Shown: positions 7,870-15,754 of the stretch, one piece after another
Position numbering within the stretch: the first letter of the stretch is position 1
Layout of the letters: every line of letters begins with the position of its first letter
DNA from: JAKVKY01 sp964293585
Lineage (GTDB): Bacteria; Bacillota; Negativicutes; Acidaminococcales; Acidaminococcaceae
Direction of reading: 5' to 3'
Assembly (NCBI GenBank): GCA_964293585.1
Contig: CAXYYS010000022.1
Span: 1-31,596 of the forward strand
Length of the DNA stretch: 31,596 bases
The notes under the pieces: generated by a model
The model's input: only the letters and a program-made list of their open reading frames with translations
Database searches by the model: none
Told to the model about the DNA's origin: nothing
Position numbers and translations under genes: made by a program

Positions 7870-7903
7870 AAGCGCTGCATCCAAACGGGTGCGGCGCTTT
7901 TGT
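7870..7903 (+). terminator. Intrinsic terminator of the DUF697/YkuD operon
   Basis: A 12-base-pair stem (AGCGCTGCATCC with GGGTGCGGCGCT, including G-T pairs) has an AAAC loop and ends in TTTTGTG. It sits 33 bases after the stop codon. Confidence 0.75.
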
Positions 7904-7981
7904 GTGTAACGGTGGGGAAAAACAAAATTCCCTGCCACCTCGACTAGTGACAGGGAACTTTGCGGAAAAGAGGTAACAACT

Positions 7982-8032
7982 ATGAATACTAACTACTACT
8001 GCAAAAGCAACTGTATTACAAATTTATTCTAA
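7982..8032 (+). CDS. Possible 16-residue peptide MNTNYYCKSNCITNLF
   Basis: A short frame begins at an ATG with a well-placed AGAGG (7969-7973) eight bases upstream and ends in TAA. The peptide is rich in Asn and Tyr and has two Cys four residues apart, which could form a loop or bind metal. A hairpin (TTCCCTG pairing with CAGGGAA, 7926-7957) lies just before the ribosome site. The next gene is on the other strand, so it is not a leader for it. No clear promoter is seen after the upstream terminator. It may be chance; only the ribosome site argues for it. Confidence 0.35.
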   Translation: MNTNYYCKSNCITNLF

Positions 8033-8104
8033 CATCTGGGTTAGACACATGGGTGGCACTCAAGCCTGGTAACTAAAATTTTTTTATAGAAATGTTGTGC
8101 GGCT

Positions 8105-8569
8105 TTACGTCCAGCAGACGTCGTTGACTTTGAAATCGTGGAGCAGGGCACCGATGTTGTAGACGTCGTATTGCTGGTGGAGGATGCAGTATTCCATGAT
8201 CACATCGAACAGGATGCTGTGGGACAGGGTGTAACCGGCGCTGTTTAAAAGTATCAGCGTGTCTTCCAGGTTCAGCCGCAGCCCCAGGGCCATCTTGAGC
8301 GCCGTGACTTTGGTGGGCTGGTAATGTTCGTCGTGCATGATCTTGCTGAACAGGCGTCTGTCCATGTCCACGGTGTTATAAACATCGGGCGGGCTCAGAC
8401 GCCGGGCTTCCATGTACCGGCGGACCCTGCAGGTAAAACTGGGGCCAAGTTCCGCTTCCCTGGCTGCCAGGTGCAGGGTCACAGGCAGGCAGGGATGATC
8501 AGGACCGGTATAAACTTGCTGGGTATAAGCTAAAACTGCGTGTACAAAATCATCGTATTTCAGAATCAT
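8105..8569 (-). CDS. Small HTH-like regulatory protein of a Firmicutes-conserved family
   Basis: 154 residues, soluble. The C-terminal two thirds resemble a conserved Firmicutes domain with an Xre-like helical pattern (VDMDRRLFSKIMHD, then TKVTALKMALGLRLNLEDTLILLNSAGYTLS), ending in ILHQQYDVYNIGALLHDF. I recall similar domains as stand-alone proteins or fused to other modules, including macrodomain proteins; the exact family name is not certain. AGGGGG lies before the ATG, and a TGGTAAAAT extended -10 lies 65-75 bases upstream on the minus strand. DNA binding is inferred from the helical pattern only. No partner gene is coupled. Confidence 0.65.
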   Translation of the reverse strand: MILKYDDFVHAVLAYTQQVYTGPDHPCLPVTLHLAAREAELGPSFTCRVRRYMEARRLSPPDVYNTVDMDRRLFSKIMHDEHYQPTKVTALKMALGLRLNLEDTLILLNSAGYTLSHSILFDVIMEYCILHQQYDVYNIGALLHDFKVNDVCWT

Positions 8570-8711
8570 AACCCCCTCTAAAAATGTGTAAAAACTTGGT
8601 GCAGAAAAATTTTTCCTTCATCTAATACACTTAAATTTTACCACAAAGCTTAGACAAAATGGTCGCCTGTACGGCGACATAAAAGTTCTTTCCTTTCCGC
8701 GGGGGCGAAAC

Positions 8712-8740
8712 TTGTTTAATAATAGGTATTGTGTTAAAAT
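8712..8740 (+). promoter_or_regulatory. Promoter of the diguanylate cyclase gene
   Basis: TTGTTT (8712-8717), 17 bases, TAAAAT (8735-8740), with a TG one base before the -10. Just upstream lies a perfect short hairpin, GTCGCC-TGTAC-GGCGAC (8661-8677), which would be outside this transcript. Confidence 0.6.
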
Positions 8741-8805
8741 TGTCATAATAACGAAGAAATATTTATTACTATTATTAATTATTAATATCAGAAAAAGAGA
8801 TGGCA

Positions 8806-9954
8806 ATGGAAGCTCCCTATTTATACCTGGAAATTAATATCATCTGTATCTTGCTCTTGGGCTATCTGTTGACCAAGTATCGGGATGCGCAGGTCCTGTA
8901 TTATAACCTGTTGCTGTTCCGGCGTTTTTTGGCAACCGGCGTTTTGCTATGCCTGATGGATGTGTTCTGGATTTTTGTGGATGGCGCTACTTTTACCGGC
9001 GCCCGGGACTTAAACTGGCTGGTGAACTGCCTTTATTATGTACTGTGTAGTATCTGTGCCTATTTCTGGTATGTTTTTGCGGAACAGGAACTGGATTCGG
9101 AGACCAGGCAGTCGCAGGGGCATAAGTTTTTACTTGCCCTGCCGCTTGTCCTGGTACTTTTTATTGACCTGGCCTCCGTGCAGACGGGCTGGGTTTTTAG
9201 CTTGAATGCGGCAAACCACTGGCAGCGGGGACCGTATTATTTTGTCCATGTGCTGATTGACTGCGGCTACATCCTGATCATCACCGGTCGTATTTTTATG
9301 AAAGCCCTGGCCACGGATCTGTATGAGGTCCGCGGCAAATTAATGGCGCTGACTTATTTTGCCATTCCGGCCAGCGTCGGGATTATCCTGTCGCAGTTCC
9401 TGGCTGGTTATACCCTGACCGAAGTGGGGCTGACCTTGTCGGCATTATTTTTCTATCTCAATTTGCAGGAGCAGCAGGTATCCCTGGATACGCTGACCCG
9501 GCTGAATAATCGCAACGAGTTTCAGCGGGTCTTGCATGACAAACTGAAATTTTGCAATCCGGCGCAGCCGCTTTATCTGCTGGTGCTGGATATTGATAAG
9601 TTTAAACAGATTAACGATAAGTATGGGCACATAGAAGGGGACAAGGCCCTGAAACAGGTGGCTAAAGTTTTGCAGGAGGTGGGCAGTACGTACGACTGTT
9701 TCATTTCCCGTTTTGGCGGCGATGAATTTATCCTGCTTTGTGAAGCGGAGCAGGAGGAACGAATCAGGCAACTGTGCGCGGATATTAAATCGGCTCTGGC
9801 TGCCAGCAAGGCCAGGAACGGTACGCCGTATAAACTGGAACTGAGCATCGGCTACGCGGCTTATGACCCGGCCTTTAAAAAGACGGAAGAATTTGTGGCC
9901 CGGGCGGACGCGCACATGTACGCGGAAAAACGGGAAAAGAAAGTTACCAGGTGA
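8806..9954 (+). CDS. Membrane-bound diguanylate cyclase (GGDEF)
   Basis: About 382 residues. Six or seven hydrophobic segments fill residues 5-215, then a GGDEF domain follows to the end. It makes cyclic di-GMP from two GTP. Visible motifs are DIDKFKQINDKYGHIEGD and an intact FGGDEF, so it should be active. The inhibitory I-site RxxD, expected five residues before GGDEF, reads TYDC, so product inhibition at the usual site is unlikely. ATG 8806 fits the upstream AAAGAG better than ATG 8800. It lies next to a hybrid sensor kinase but ends in its own terminator, so the two are separate units. The sensory ligand of the membrane part is unknown. Confidence 0.93.
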   Translation: MEAPYLYLEINIICILLLGYLLTKYRDAQVLYYNLLLFRRFLATGVLLCLMDVFWIFVDGATFTGARDLNWLVNCLYYVLCSICAYFWYVFAEQELDSETRQSQGHKFLLALPLVLVLFIDLASVQTGWVFSLNAANHWQRGPYYFVHVLIDCGYILIITGRIFMKALATDLYEVRGKLMALTYFAIPASVGIILSQFLAGYTLTEVGLTLSALFFYLNLQEQQVSLDTLTRLNNRNEFQRVLHDKLKFCNPAQPLYLLVLDIDKFKQINDKYGHIEGDKALKQVAKVLQEVGSTYDCFISRFGGDEFILLCEAEQEERIRQLCADIKSALAASKARNGTPYKLELSIGYAAYDPAFKKTEEFVARADAHMYAEKREKKVTR

Positions 9955-10067
9955 ATTTGTAGCTCTAAAATTACAAAGAAAATTTACAAGCTGGCGCATA
10001 AGCCAGAGCATAAGTCAGAGAAATAATAAAATTAAAGAATAAAATTAGGAACCTAAAAGTATGTAGC

Positions 10068-10100
10068 ATCCCTGCAGAAAAATTCCGCAGGGATTTTTTT
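10068..10100 (+). terminator. Intrinsic terminator of the diguanylate cyclase gene
   Basis: ATCCCTGC pairs with GCAGGGAT around an A-rich loop and is followed by seven T. Confidence 0.85.
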
Positions 10101-10140
10101 GTACAGGGCTATAATAATTTACAAAATTTTCATAAGTTTA

Positions 10141-10149
10141 TGTTATAAT
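10141..10149 (+). promoter_or_regulatory. Extended -10 promoter of the first hybrid kinase
   Basis: TGTTATAAT lies 52 bases before the ATG at 10201. No strong -35 is visible. Confidence 0.6.
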
Positions 10150-10200
10150 TAAGCTAAGTAAACTAGAGAGTTACCTCTAAACCAAGGGAAGTGATTGGCG

Positions 10201-12945
10201 ATGGACACTAAATCTCTCCGGACGGAACGGCAACAGATGTTTTCACGCTGGACAGGCTTGTTGTGCCTAGTGGGATTGCTTTTGAACTTACTGCTCTCCA
10301 ATCTGGTTTTTCAGCTTAAACTACCATTGTATATTGATAACGTGGGCAGCATTCTGGTAGCGGCTCTGGGCGGAGCTTTGCCCGGTATGTTCGTGGGATT
10401 TTTGACCAACCTGGTGAACTCTCTTAGTAATAGTCCGTTATCCATGTATTACGGGATCCTGACTGCGGTCATAGCGTTTTTAGCGGCGCAGTTCTCCGCG
10501 CACGGCTATTTTAAATCTTTGCGGGGCTGTGCCCTGATGACTATTTGTTTTGCTCTTATCGGCGGAGGTATCGGTTCCTGTATGACCTGGTACCTGTACG
10601 GCGGCGGTTTGGGCGAAGGTGTTTCGGCGCCGCTGGCGAATACTTTGTCGGCCTTGGGCTTTTCGGATTTTTTGGCGCAGCTGCTGGCGGATTTGCTGCT
10701 GGATGTGCCGGATAAATATATCACCGTCATCATTGTTTATTTTTTGCTGCAGCTGGTACCTGCTTCCTGGGCGGACAAGCTGCCGTTCAGCTATTTGTAT
10801 GCCGGCGATGCTAAAAATGAACAGCTGCTGGCCGCGGAAAAAAGTAAGGGCTACCGCCGCCGCAGCATCAGTACCAAGGTAGTAACGCTTCTGGTTATCA
10901 CTTCGGTCATCATCAGCGGCGCGAGCATCATCATCAGTTCCAGTTATTACAGCGATAAACTGGTGGCCGAGTACGAAAATATCTGCCGCAGCGCTTCTAA
11001 ACAGATTGCCTTTAACGTGGACCCTGCCAGGGTGGATACCTATCTGCGGCAGGGCGACGCGGCGCCCGGCTATCTGGAGGCTAAAAAACATATTAAGAAT
11101 GTTCTGGATAGTACCAAGGGTTTAACCTATGCGTATGTGTATCAGATTCAGGAAGACGGCTGTCACGTGGTCTTTGATATTGATACTGAAGGTACGCCGG
11201 GTACCAAACCGGGCGAGGTGGAACCTTTTGACGAAGGGTTCCTTAAATATAAGGATGAATTACTGGCCGGGCAAGAAGTGGAGCCCATTGTTACTAACGA
11301 TAAATATGGCCGTCTGATGACGGTGTACACGCCGGTCAAGGATGCCGCAGGCAAGACCGTGGCTTATGCCGGCGCCGATATTGCCATGGAACAGTTCGTA
11401 CAGGACATGCGCATCTTCATCATCAAGATGCTGGCCATGGCCTTTGGTATTACCATGCTCATGTGCGCCCTGGCTATCTGGTACGCGGACCGGATCTTTA
11501 TCCGGCCCATTGACGTTATCGTTGCCCAGACCGAAGATTTTAACCGGGTGCAGCCGGAACATTGGCTGGAAAGCAGCGAGTGGCAGGAACGCCGCAAGGT
11601 AACTACCGGCGACGAAATGGAAGAGTTGTACAGTACGGTCAGCAACGTGCAGGAAAATATTTCGGTGAACGTGAAAGAGAGACTGGCCACCGAGCAGAAA
11701 TTAAAACAGACGGAAGAAATTGAACGGCAGGCGTCCATCATTGCCAGCCAGAATAAAAAACTGGCGGCGGCGATTAAACAGGCGGATGAGGCCAATGCTG
11801 CCAAAAGTACGTTCCTGTCCCGGATGAGCCACGATATGCGCACGCCGATGAACGGCATCCTGGGTTTGACGGAGCTGTCCAAGGACCAGGAGGCGAGTCC
11901 GGAAGTACGGGCCACCTTTGACAAGATTGACGCCGCAGGGCATTATCTGCTGAGCCTGATTAATGATACCCTGGATATGAGCAAGATTGAAGCGGGCAAG
12001 ATTGAACTGCATCCGGAGCCGTTGCAGTACGGAACCTTTTTGCAGAACCTGACGGAGATGCTGCAGGTGCAGTTTAAGGAAAAACAATTGCACTTTAATT
12101 TCCAGCTGGACCAGGAACTGGCTGATGCTAGCGTACGGGCGGATAAGGTGCGGCTGCAGCAAATTTTCTTTAACCTGCTCAGTAACGCGATCAAGTTTAC
12201 GCCGGCCGGCGGGAAAATTGATTTTGTGACCCGGGTAACGGAACGGGACGACAAAGTGATAAAAATCGAAGCCCAGGTCCGGGATACGGGCATCGGCATG
12301 AGCCGGGAATTTTTGCAGCACGGATTGTTCCAGACTTTTACCCAGGAAACCAGGGCCGCCGGGTCGCAGTACCAGGGTACGGGACTGGGCATGGCTATCA
12401 CCAAGAACCTGGTGAGCATGATGGGCGGCACCATCGGCGCTACCAGTGAGCAGGGCCGCGGGTCTACTTTTACGGTGCAACTGCCGCTGGCTTTAGTGGA
12501 TGCGGCCACCCTGGCCGAGCTTAGCCGGCACCAGGTGGAGAAGGCGGTGACCAGTGCGGCTTTGACGGGCAAACGGATTCTGCTGTGCGAAGACCAGCCG
12601 CTGAATGTGGAGATTACGACCAGACTTTTGCAACGGCAGGGCCTGGTGGTGGAGAGTGCTGCCGACGGACAGATTGGGCTGGACATGTTTGTCGCGGCCA
12701 ACCCCGGTTATTATGACTTGATCCTGATGGATGTGCGCATGCCGGTGCTGGACGGCCTGGCGGCGACACAAAAGATCAGGGCGCTGCCCCGGGCGGATGC
12801 GGCCAAGATTCCTATCGTGGCCATGACGGCGAATGCATACGAGCAGGATGTGCAGGCGTGCTATGACGCGGGGATGGATGATTATTTGCAGAAGCCGGTG
12901 GATGTGAAGTTGTTGTATGGGGCGATGCATAAGTATTTGGGATAA
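10201..12945 (+). CDS. Hybrid histidine kinase with ECF-S-like membrane sensor, Cache-like domain and receiver
   Basis: About 914 residues. Residues 15-200 form a multi-helix membrane region with a pattern like ECF transporter S components (YIDNVGSILVAALGGALPGM, then FVGFLTNLVNSL). A second pair of membrane helices (about 225-245 and 400-425) brackets an extracytoplasmic Cache-like domain (LTYAYVYQIQEDGCHVVFDI ... GRLMTVYTPVKDAAG). Then come a HAMP-like linker and coiled coil, HisKA (FLSRMSHDMRTPMNG, His544), HATPase_c (NLLSNAIKFTP, DTGIGM, GTGLGM) and a receiver (LILMDVRMP, Asp844; KPVD). No HPt domain and no DNA-binding regulator is nearby, so the final output is unknown. Signal recognition by the S-like domain is inference. 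ATG 10201 follows GGGAAG; an in-frame TTG at 10195 is less likely. Confidence 0.9.
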   Translation: MDTKSLRTERQQMFSRWTGLLCLVGLLLNLLLSNLVFQLKLPLYIDNVGSILVAALGGALPGMFVGFLTNLVNSLSNSPLSMYYGILTAVIAFLAAQFSAHGYFKSLRGCALMTICFALIGGGIGSCMTWYLYGGGLGEGVSAPLANTLSALGFSDFLAQLLADLLLDVPDKYITVIIVYFLLQLVPASWADKLPFSYLYAGDAKNEQLLAAEKSKGYRRRSISTKVVTLLVITSVIISGASIIISSSYYSDKLVAEYENICRSASKQIAFNVDPARVDTYLRQGDAAPGYLEAKKHIKNVLDSTKGLTYAYVYQIQEDGCHVVFDIDTEGTPGTKPGEVEPFDEGFLKYKDELLAGQEVEPIVTNDKYGRLMTVYTPVKDAAGKTVAYAGADIAMEQFVQDMRIFIIKMLAMAFGITMLMCALAIWYADRIFIRPIDVIVAQTEDFNRVQPEHWLESSEWQERRKVTTGDEMEELYSTVSNVQENISVNVKERLATEQKLKQTEEIERQASIIASQNKKLAAAIKQADEANAAKSTFLSRMSHDMRTPMNGILGLTELSKDQEASPEVRATFDKIDAAGHYLLSLINDTLDMSKIEAGKIELHPEPLQYGTFLQNLTEMLQVQFKEKQLHFNFQLDQELADASVRADKVRLQQIFFNLLSNAIKFTPAGGKIDFVTRVTERDDKVIKIEAQVRDTGIGMSREFLQHGLFQTFTQETRAAGSQYQGTGLGMAITKNLVSMMGGTIGATSEQGRGSTFTVQLPLALVDAATLAELSRHQVEKAVTSAALTGKRILLCEDQPLNVEITTRLLQRQGLVVESAADGQIGLDMFVAANPGYYDLILMDVRMPVLDGLAATQKIRALPRADAAKIPIVAMTANAYEQDVQACYDAGMDDYLQKPVDVKLLYGAMHKYLG

Positions 12946-12976
12946 CGGATGTGGCGTCTTTTTAGGCGCCGTTAGT

Positions 12977-13132
12977 AAGTGGTGCCCAACCGGGATGCTT
13001 TTGTTTCCACCGTCGCTTCGCCATGTTGGGCTAGATGAAACTTTTAGCCGCCGTCGCCGTGCAAGCACGGCATGACAGCTTTGTCGCGGCTCAGCATACG
13101 GTTCACAAAGGCATCCCGGTCTGGGCAAGATA
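12977..13132. repeat. Interspersed palindromic repeat R2 (short subtype)
   Basis: This copy begins about 30 bases after the first hybrid kinase. The left end is GTGGTGCCCAACC, core GGGATGC, then TTTTGTTTCCACCG. The right end, read on the minus strand, is GTATCTTGCCCAGACC, core GGGATGC, then CTTTGTGAACCGTATGC. The two cores match each other. Inside lies a perfect hairpin, GCCGTGC-AA-GCACGGC (13056-13071), followed on the minus strand by GGCGGCTAAAAGTT, which R4 also has as GGCGGCTAATAGTT. No coding frame is supported. The remainder of the gap (13133-13190) shows nothing clear. Confidence 0.85.
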
Positions 13133-13190
13133 CAGTGATGCCTGAAAAGATGTCCGCATTCATAAATTAATAAAATTAACCGCAAATATC

Positions 13191-13237
13191 AAAGAGACTG
13201 CTGCTTACGAAAAATCCGTAGGCAACAGTCTCTTTTA
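13191..13237. terminator. Bidirectional terminator between hybrid kinase and lyase genes
   Basis: AAAGAGACTG with a long imperfect stem pairs to CAGTCTCTTTT around AAAAATC. The A and T flanks allow use on both strands. It lies between convergent genes. Confidence 0.85.
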
Positions 13238-13283
13238 TGTTTAGCAAATTTTACAGGGCAATACTTTTTCCACCGCTGCGTTT

Positions 13284-14180
13284 TCAATCGTCACGGTCAA
13301 CTTTGTATTCCCGCTCCAGTTTTTTGTAAGTGTCCAGCCCGATGAAATGGTTGAATCGGGGGAAGTCAATCATTTTATCCGCAATGGAAGCTGTGGTTCC
13401 GGTGGTATTGAGAACGGTGAAAGCGTCGTGCAAAGTTTTGCTGACCAGGTACAGGGAACTGCAGGCCCAGAAGACCACGCTGTAACCCATCTGTTCCAGC
13501 TCGCTGGCAGGGATAAGCGGCGTCTTGCCGCCCTCAATCATGTTGCTGGTCAGGTAGATGCCGGTGCCTTCAAAAGCACGGGCGGCTTTTTCAATCTCGG
13601 CCCGGTCCCGCAGCGCTTCGATAAATAAAATTTCGGCGCCGGCGTCAGCGTAACGCTTGCCGCGTTCAATGGCGTCGTCCAGTCCGTTGATGGCTCTGGT
13701 GTCGGTGCGCGCCATGATCATCATTTCTTTATCCACGCGGGCATCTACGGCCGCACGCAGTTTTTGCGCATGCTCTTCCGCAGTGATAACTTGTTTGCCG
13801 TCCATGTGGCCGCAGCGTTTGGGCCAGACCTGGTCTTCCAAAAAGACGCAGGCGGCGCCGGCAGCTTCAAACTCCTGCTCGGTGCGGATGGCGTTTAAGG
13901 CATTGCCGTAACCGGTATCGCCGTCGCCAATGACGGGGATGTCTACGGCATCGCAGATTTGTTTCAGGGCCGTGGTCATCTCGGACAGGGACAAAAGTCC
14001 CACATCGGGCTGCGCCAGACGGGAAGCTTCAATAGCATAACCGCCCATGGCGAGACAGGGGATGCCGGCTTCCTGGGCGATCTTGGCCGACAGGGCATCG
14101 TAAATACCCGGAACAATCATAATCTTTTTGGATTTTAGACGGGCACGAAAGTCCAATCTTTTCTGGTGCGCAGTTTTCAT
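13284..14180 (-). CDS. Isocitrate lyase/PEP mutase family enzyme, 2-methylisocitrate or 2,3-dimethylmalate lyase-like
   Basis: 298 residues, the usual length for the family. It is a TIM-barrel lyase with the metal-binding DGDTGYGN (about residues 85-92), the ED of FLEDQ, and the lyase signature PKRCGH (about 120-125), whose Cys is the general acid. That Cys separates C-C lyases from phosphonate mutases. The closest patterns are PrpB-type 2-methylisocitrate lyase and 2,3-dimethylmalate lyase; without prpC/prpD neighbours the substrate stays open. GGGAGCTG precedes the ATG. An extended -10 (TGTTATAAT on the minus strand, 14221-14229) drives it, and it ends at the 13191-13237 hairpin. Monocistronic. 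Confidence 0.88.
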   Translation of the reverse strand: MKTAHQKRLDFRARLKSKKIMIVPGIYDALSAKIAQEAGIPCLAMGGYAIEASRLAQPDVGLLSLSEMTTALKQICDAVDIPVIGDGDTGYGNALNAIRTEQEFEAAGAACVFLEDQVWPKRCGHMDGKQVITAEEHAQKLRAAVDARVDKEMMIMARTDTRAINGLDDAIERGKRYADAGAEILFIEALRDRAEIEKAARAFEGTGIYLTSNMIEGGKTPLIPASELEQMGYSVVFWACSSLYLVSKTLHDAFTVLNTTGTTASIADKMIDFPRFNHFIGLDTYKKLEREYKVDRDD

Positions 14181-14220
14181 AACAGCCAGCTCCCTTCACA
14201 ATATGGTTACATTACTAGTT

Positions 14221-14229
14221 ATTATAACA
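14221..14229 (-). promoter_or_regulatory. Extended -10 promoter of the lyase gene
   Basis: On the minus strand this reads TGTTATAAT, 41 bases before the lyase ATG at 14180. Confidence 0.6.
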
Positions 14230-14231
14230 TA

Positions 14232-14268
14232 AAAAAAGAACAGACGTCGTAAAAACGTCTGCTCTTAC
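14232..14268 (-). terminator. Intrinsic terminator of the cysteine-rich small protein gene
   Basis: On the minus strand AGCAGACGT pairs with ACGTCTGTT, followed by CTTTTTTT. It ends the transcript of the 14339-14698 gene just before the lyase promoter. Confidence 0.75.
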
Positions 14269-14338
14269 TTATGCTGTTAACTTATACAAAGAGGGGAATC
14301 ATTTTTCATAAAGCCCGGGTAGCTTAGCGCCCCATCTT

Positions 14339-14698
14339 TTATTTCAGCAGCTCGGCTTTTTTGCTCAGGATGGCTGCGCAGGCGGTGCAGGCCGGGCAGA
14401 TGCAATATTTGCCGCCCTTGGCTTTGTGCTCCTTGGCAGCGGCCAGAGTTTTCTTGGCAGTTTCAGCGCCAAAAAGTTTGATTCCTTCCGGGGAACCGGC
14501 AAAACCAATCAGGCCGTCAATGGGCAGGATGTCTTCTTCGACTTCTTTAAGGTATTTCCTGGTTTCGGCAGCTTCGTCCTTGGTGCCGTCAGCTTTCAGC
14601 CACGCATTAGCTGCTGCTTTAACTTCAGGGCAGGCAGAAGGGGCCTTTAATAAATCGTGCGTCTTTTCCACAACAAATTTTTCCAGATCTTTTTTCAT
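14339..14698 (-). CDS. Small cysteine-cluster protein (C-x-C-x2-C-x2-C)
   Basis: 119 residues, soluble. The N-terminal 80 residues are helical and charged. Near the C-terminus is GGKYCICPACTACAAIL, with four Cys in a C-x-C-x2-C-x2-C pattern, and a further Cys at residue 23. Similar small clostridial proteins are sometimes labelled Hsp90-like, which I consider unreliable. The cluster suggests zinc, iron-sulfur or redox chemistry; function unknown. GAGGAG precedes the ATG. It has its own promoter downstream of the HxlR regulator on the same strand, and a palindrome lies just upstream of that promoter, so the HxlR protein may control it. Confidence 0.8.
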   Translation of the reverse strand: MKKDLEKFVVEKTHDLLKAPSACPEVKAAANAWLKADGTKDEAAETRKYLKEVEEDILPIDGLIGFAGSPEGIKLFGAETAKKTLAAAKEHKAKGGKYCICPACTACAAILSKKAELLK

Positions 14699-14728
14699 AG
14701 GAATCTCCTCGCTTTCTTAATTAACTAT

Positions 14729-14796
14729 ATTATAGAACCATTAATTTTGAGAAACAAGATATTAAGAAATTTAAAAGTCACTATGAATTTTCATAG
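14729..14796 (-). promoter_or_regulatory. Promoter and candidate operator of the cysteine-cluster gene
   Basis: On the minus strand TTGTTT (14752-14757), 17 bases, TATAAT (14729-14734). Upstream, CTATGAA-TT-TTCATAG (14781-14796) is an inverted repeat at a typical activator position. The neighbouring HxlR protein is a candidate binder. Confidence 0.6.
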
Positions 14797-14864
14797 TATA
14801 GGCTTGGCGGGCTGCAATAAATTTAAGAGCGTCCCCCAAATTAGTTTACGCCAATTTGGAACCG

Positions 14865-15242
14865 TCACTGATTGTAATCGCACTTCTCGCACAGCTTAAT
14901 GTCCCGGGCGCAGTTTTCTTTCTCGGTCAGGCCGGCCCAGTGGCAGATGCCAATCAGGATGGGCAGCACGGATTTGCCTTTTTCGGACAGGGAATACTCC
15001 ACTTTGGGTGGAATCTCCGGATACTGTTTGCGCGCCACGATGCCATCGGCAATTAATTCTTTTAAAGCGGCAGCCAGCACTGCGTCCGTAATATTGACCA
15101 TCTCTTTTTTGAGGGCGCTATAGCGGAGCACCTGCTGCTGACCCAGCACGCAGATGATACGGGATTTCCATTTGCCGCCAAAAACTTCCAGCCCGTATTC
15201 CAGCGGGCAGCGGATATCTTTTTCCAGCTTCGGTGTGTACAT
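14865..15242 (-). CDS. HxlR family transcriptional regulator with extra C-terminal cysteines
   Basis: 125 residues, a winged-helix regulator of the HxlR/MarR-like group (CPLEYGLEVFGGKWKSRII, then VLAAALKELIADGIVARKQY and PPKVEYSLSEKGKSVLPIL). Cys12 in the N-terminal CPL motif is the residue often used for thiol or electrophile sensing in this family. The C-terminus adds NCARDIKLCEKC, three more Cys that could allow disulfide switching or metal binding. GGAAGG precedes the ATG. The promoter overlaps a perfect 12-base palindrome, which suggests autoregulation. The cysteine-rich gene downstream on the same strand fits a redox or reactive-species response; inference. Confidence 0.9.
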   Translation of the reverse strand: MYTPKLEKDIRCPLEYGLEVFGGKWKSRIICVLGQQQVLRYSALKKEMVNITDAVLAAALKELIADGIVARKQYPEIPPKVEYSLSEKGKSVLPILIGICHWAGLTEKENCARDIKLCEKCDYNQ

Positions 15243-15258
15243 GATGTAAACCTTCCTT

Positions 15259-15294
15259 TACTTATAAGTATAAACAGACGCTGGGAAAAAGCAA
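15259..15294 (-). promoter_or_regulatory. Promoter of the HxlR gene overlapping a perfect palindrome
   Basis: On the minus strand TTGCTT (15289-15294), 16 bases, TATACT (15267-15272). The palindrome TACTTATAAGTA (15259-15270) covers the -10 and transcription start, the position expected for an autorepressor. Confidence 0.6.
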
Positions 15295-15360
15295 GTAACT
15301 ATGAAATTTAAGAGTATAAAAACTTTTAATCATGATAAGACGGGAAAAATAATTTTTCAC

Positions 15361-15420
15361 GTGCATAAAGTAATATTTAATGTGCATTATCTTTACAATG
15401 CACTTAGATTTAAGTATAAT
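15361..15420 (+). promoter_or_regulatory. Promoter and operator of the RelB/YafQ operon
   Basis: TTTACA (15392-15397), 17 bases, TATAAT (15415-15420). The inverted repeat GTGCATT-N8-AATGCAC (15382-15403) overlaps the -35, and a further GTGCAT half site lies at 15361. This suits autorepression by the antitoxin-toxin complex. Confidence 0.75.
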
Positions 15421-15445
15421 ATAAACAAAGAAAGGAGTGATTGTT

Positions 15446-15754
15446 ATGTCTGATACTTTATCTTCAACTACAAATATTACCATCCGCATGGATAAACAAT
15501 TAAAAAAGAATGCTGAAGAAATGTTTAATAATTTTGGGATGAATCTCTCCACCGCCATCCAGATTTTTTTACGTCAATCCTTGCGGGAAGGTAAGATTCC
15601 TTTTGAGATTGGTTATGTCGGTAACGCGGAGACTTTAGCCGCTCTGCGCGAAGCTGACGAATTGACCCGGCGGCCGGATACAAAATACTATAATAATTTT
15701 GACGAGATTGTCGCCGAGGTAAAACAACAAATGGTGGCCGAGTCTAAAAAGTGA
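15446..15754 (+). CDS. RelB/DinJ family antitoxin
   Basis: 102 residues. An N-terminal ribbon-helix-helix (TTNITIRMDKQLKKNAEEMF, then GMNLSTAIQIFLRQSLREGKIPFE) binds DNA, and the C-terminal tail (FDEIVAEVKQQMVAE) should wrap the toxin. ATG 15446 is chosen because AAAGGAG lies eight bases upstream; the GTG at 15437 overlaps that site. Its stop overlaps the toxin GTG start (GTGA), so translation is coupled. The operator over the -35 implies autoregulation. The AT-rich start of this locus suggests mobility between strains. Confidence 0.92.
   Translation: MSDTLSSTTNITIRMDKQLKKNAEEMFNNFGMNLSTAIQIFLRQSLREGKIPFEIGYVGNAETLAALREADELTRRPDTKYYNNFDEIVAEVKQQMVAESKK

Noticed and set aside
8618..8680. Minus-strand 20-codon leader peptide before the HTH-like gene
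   Set aside because: It has a GGAAAG site, but the likely promoter (TGGTAAAAT on the minus strand, about 8635-8643) lies inside it, so its start would not be transcribed.
8655..8720. Riboswitch (for example c-di-GMP) upstream of the diguanylate cyclase
   Set aside because: The short hairpin GTCGCC-TGTAC-GGCGAC lies upstream of the predicted promoter and no known aptamer core could be recognised.
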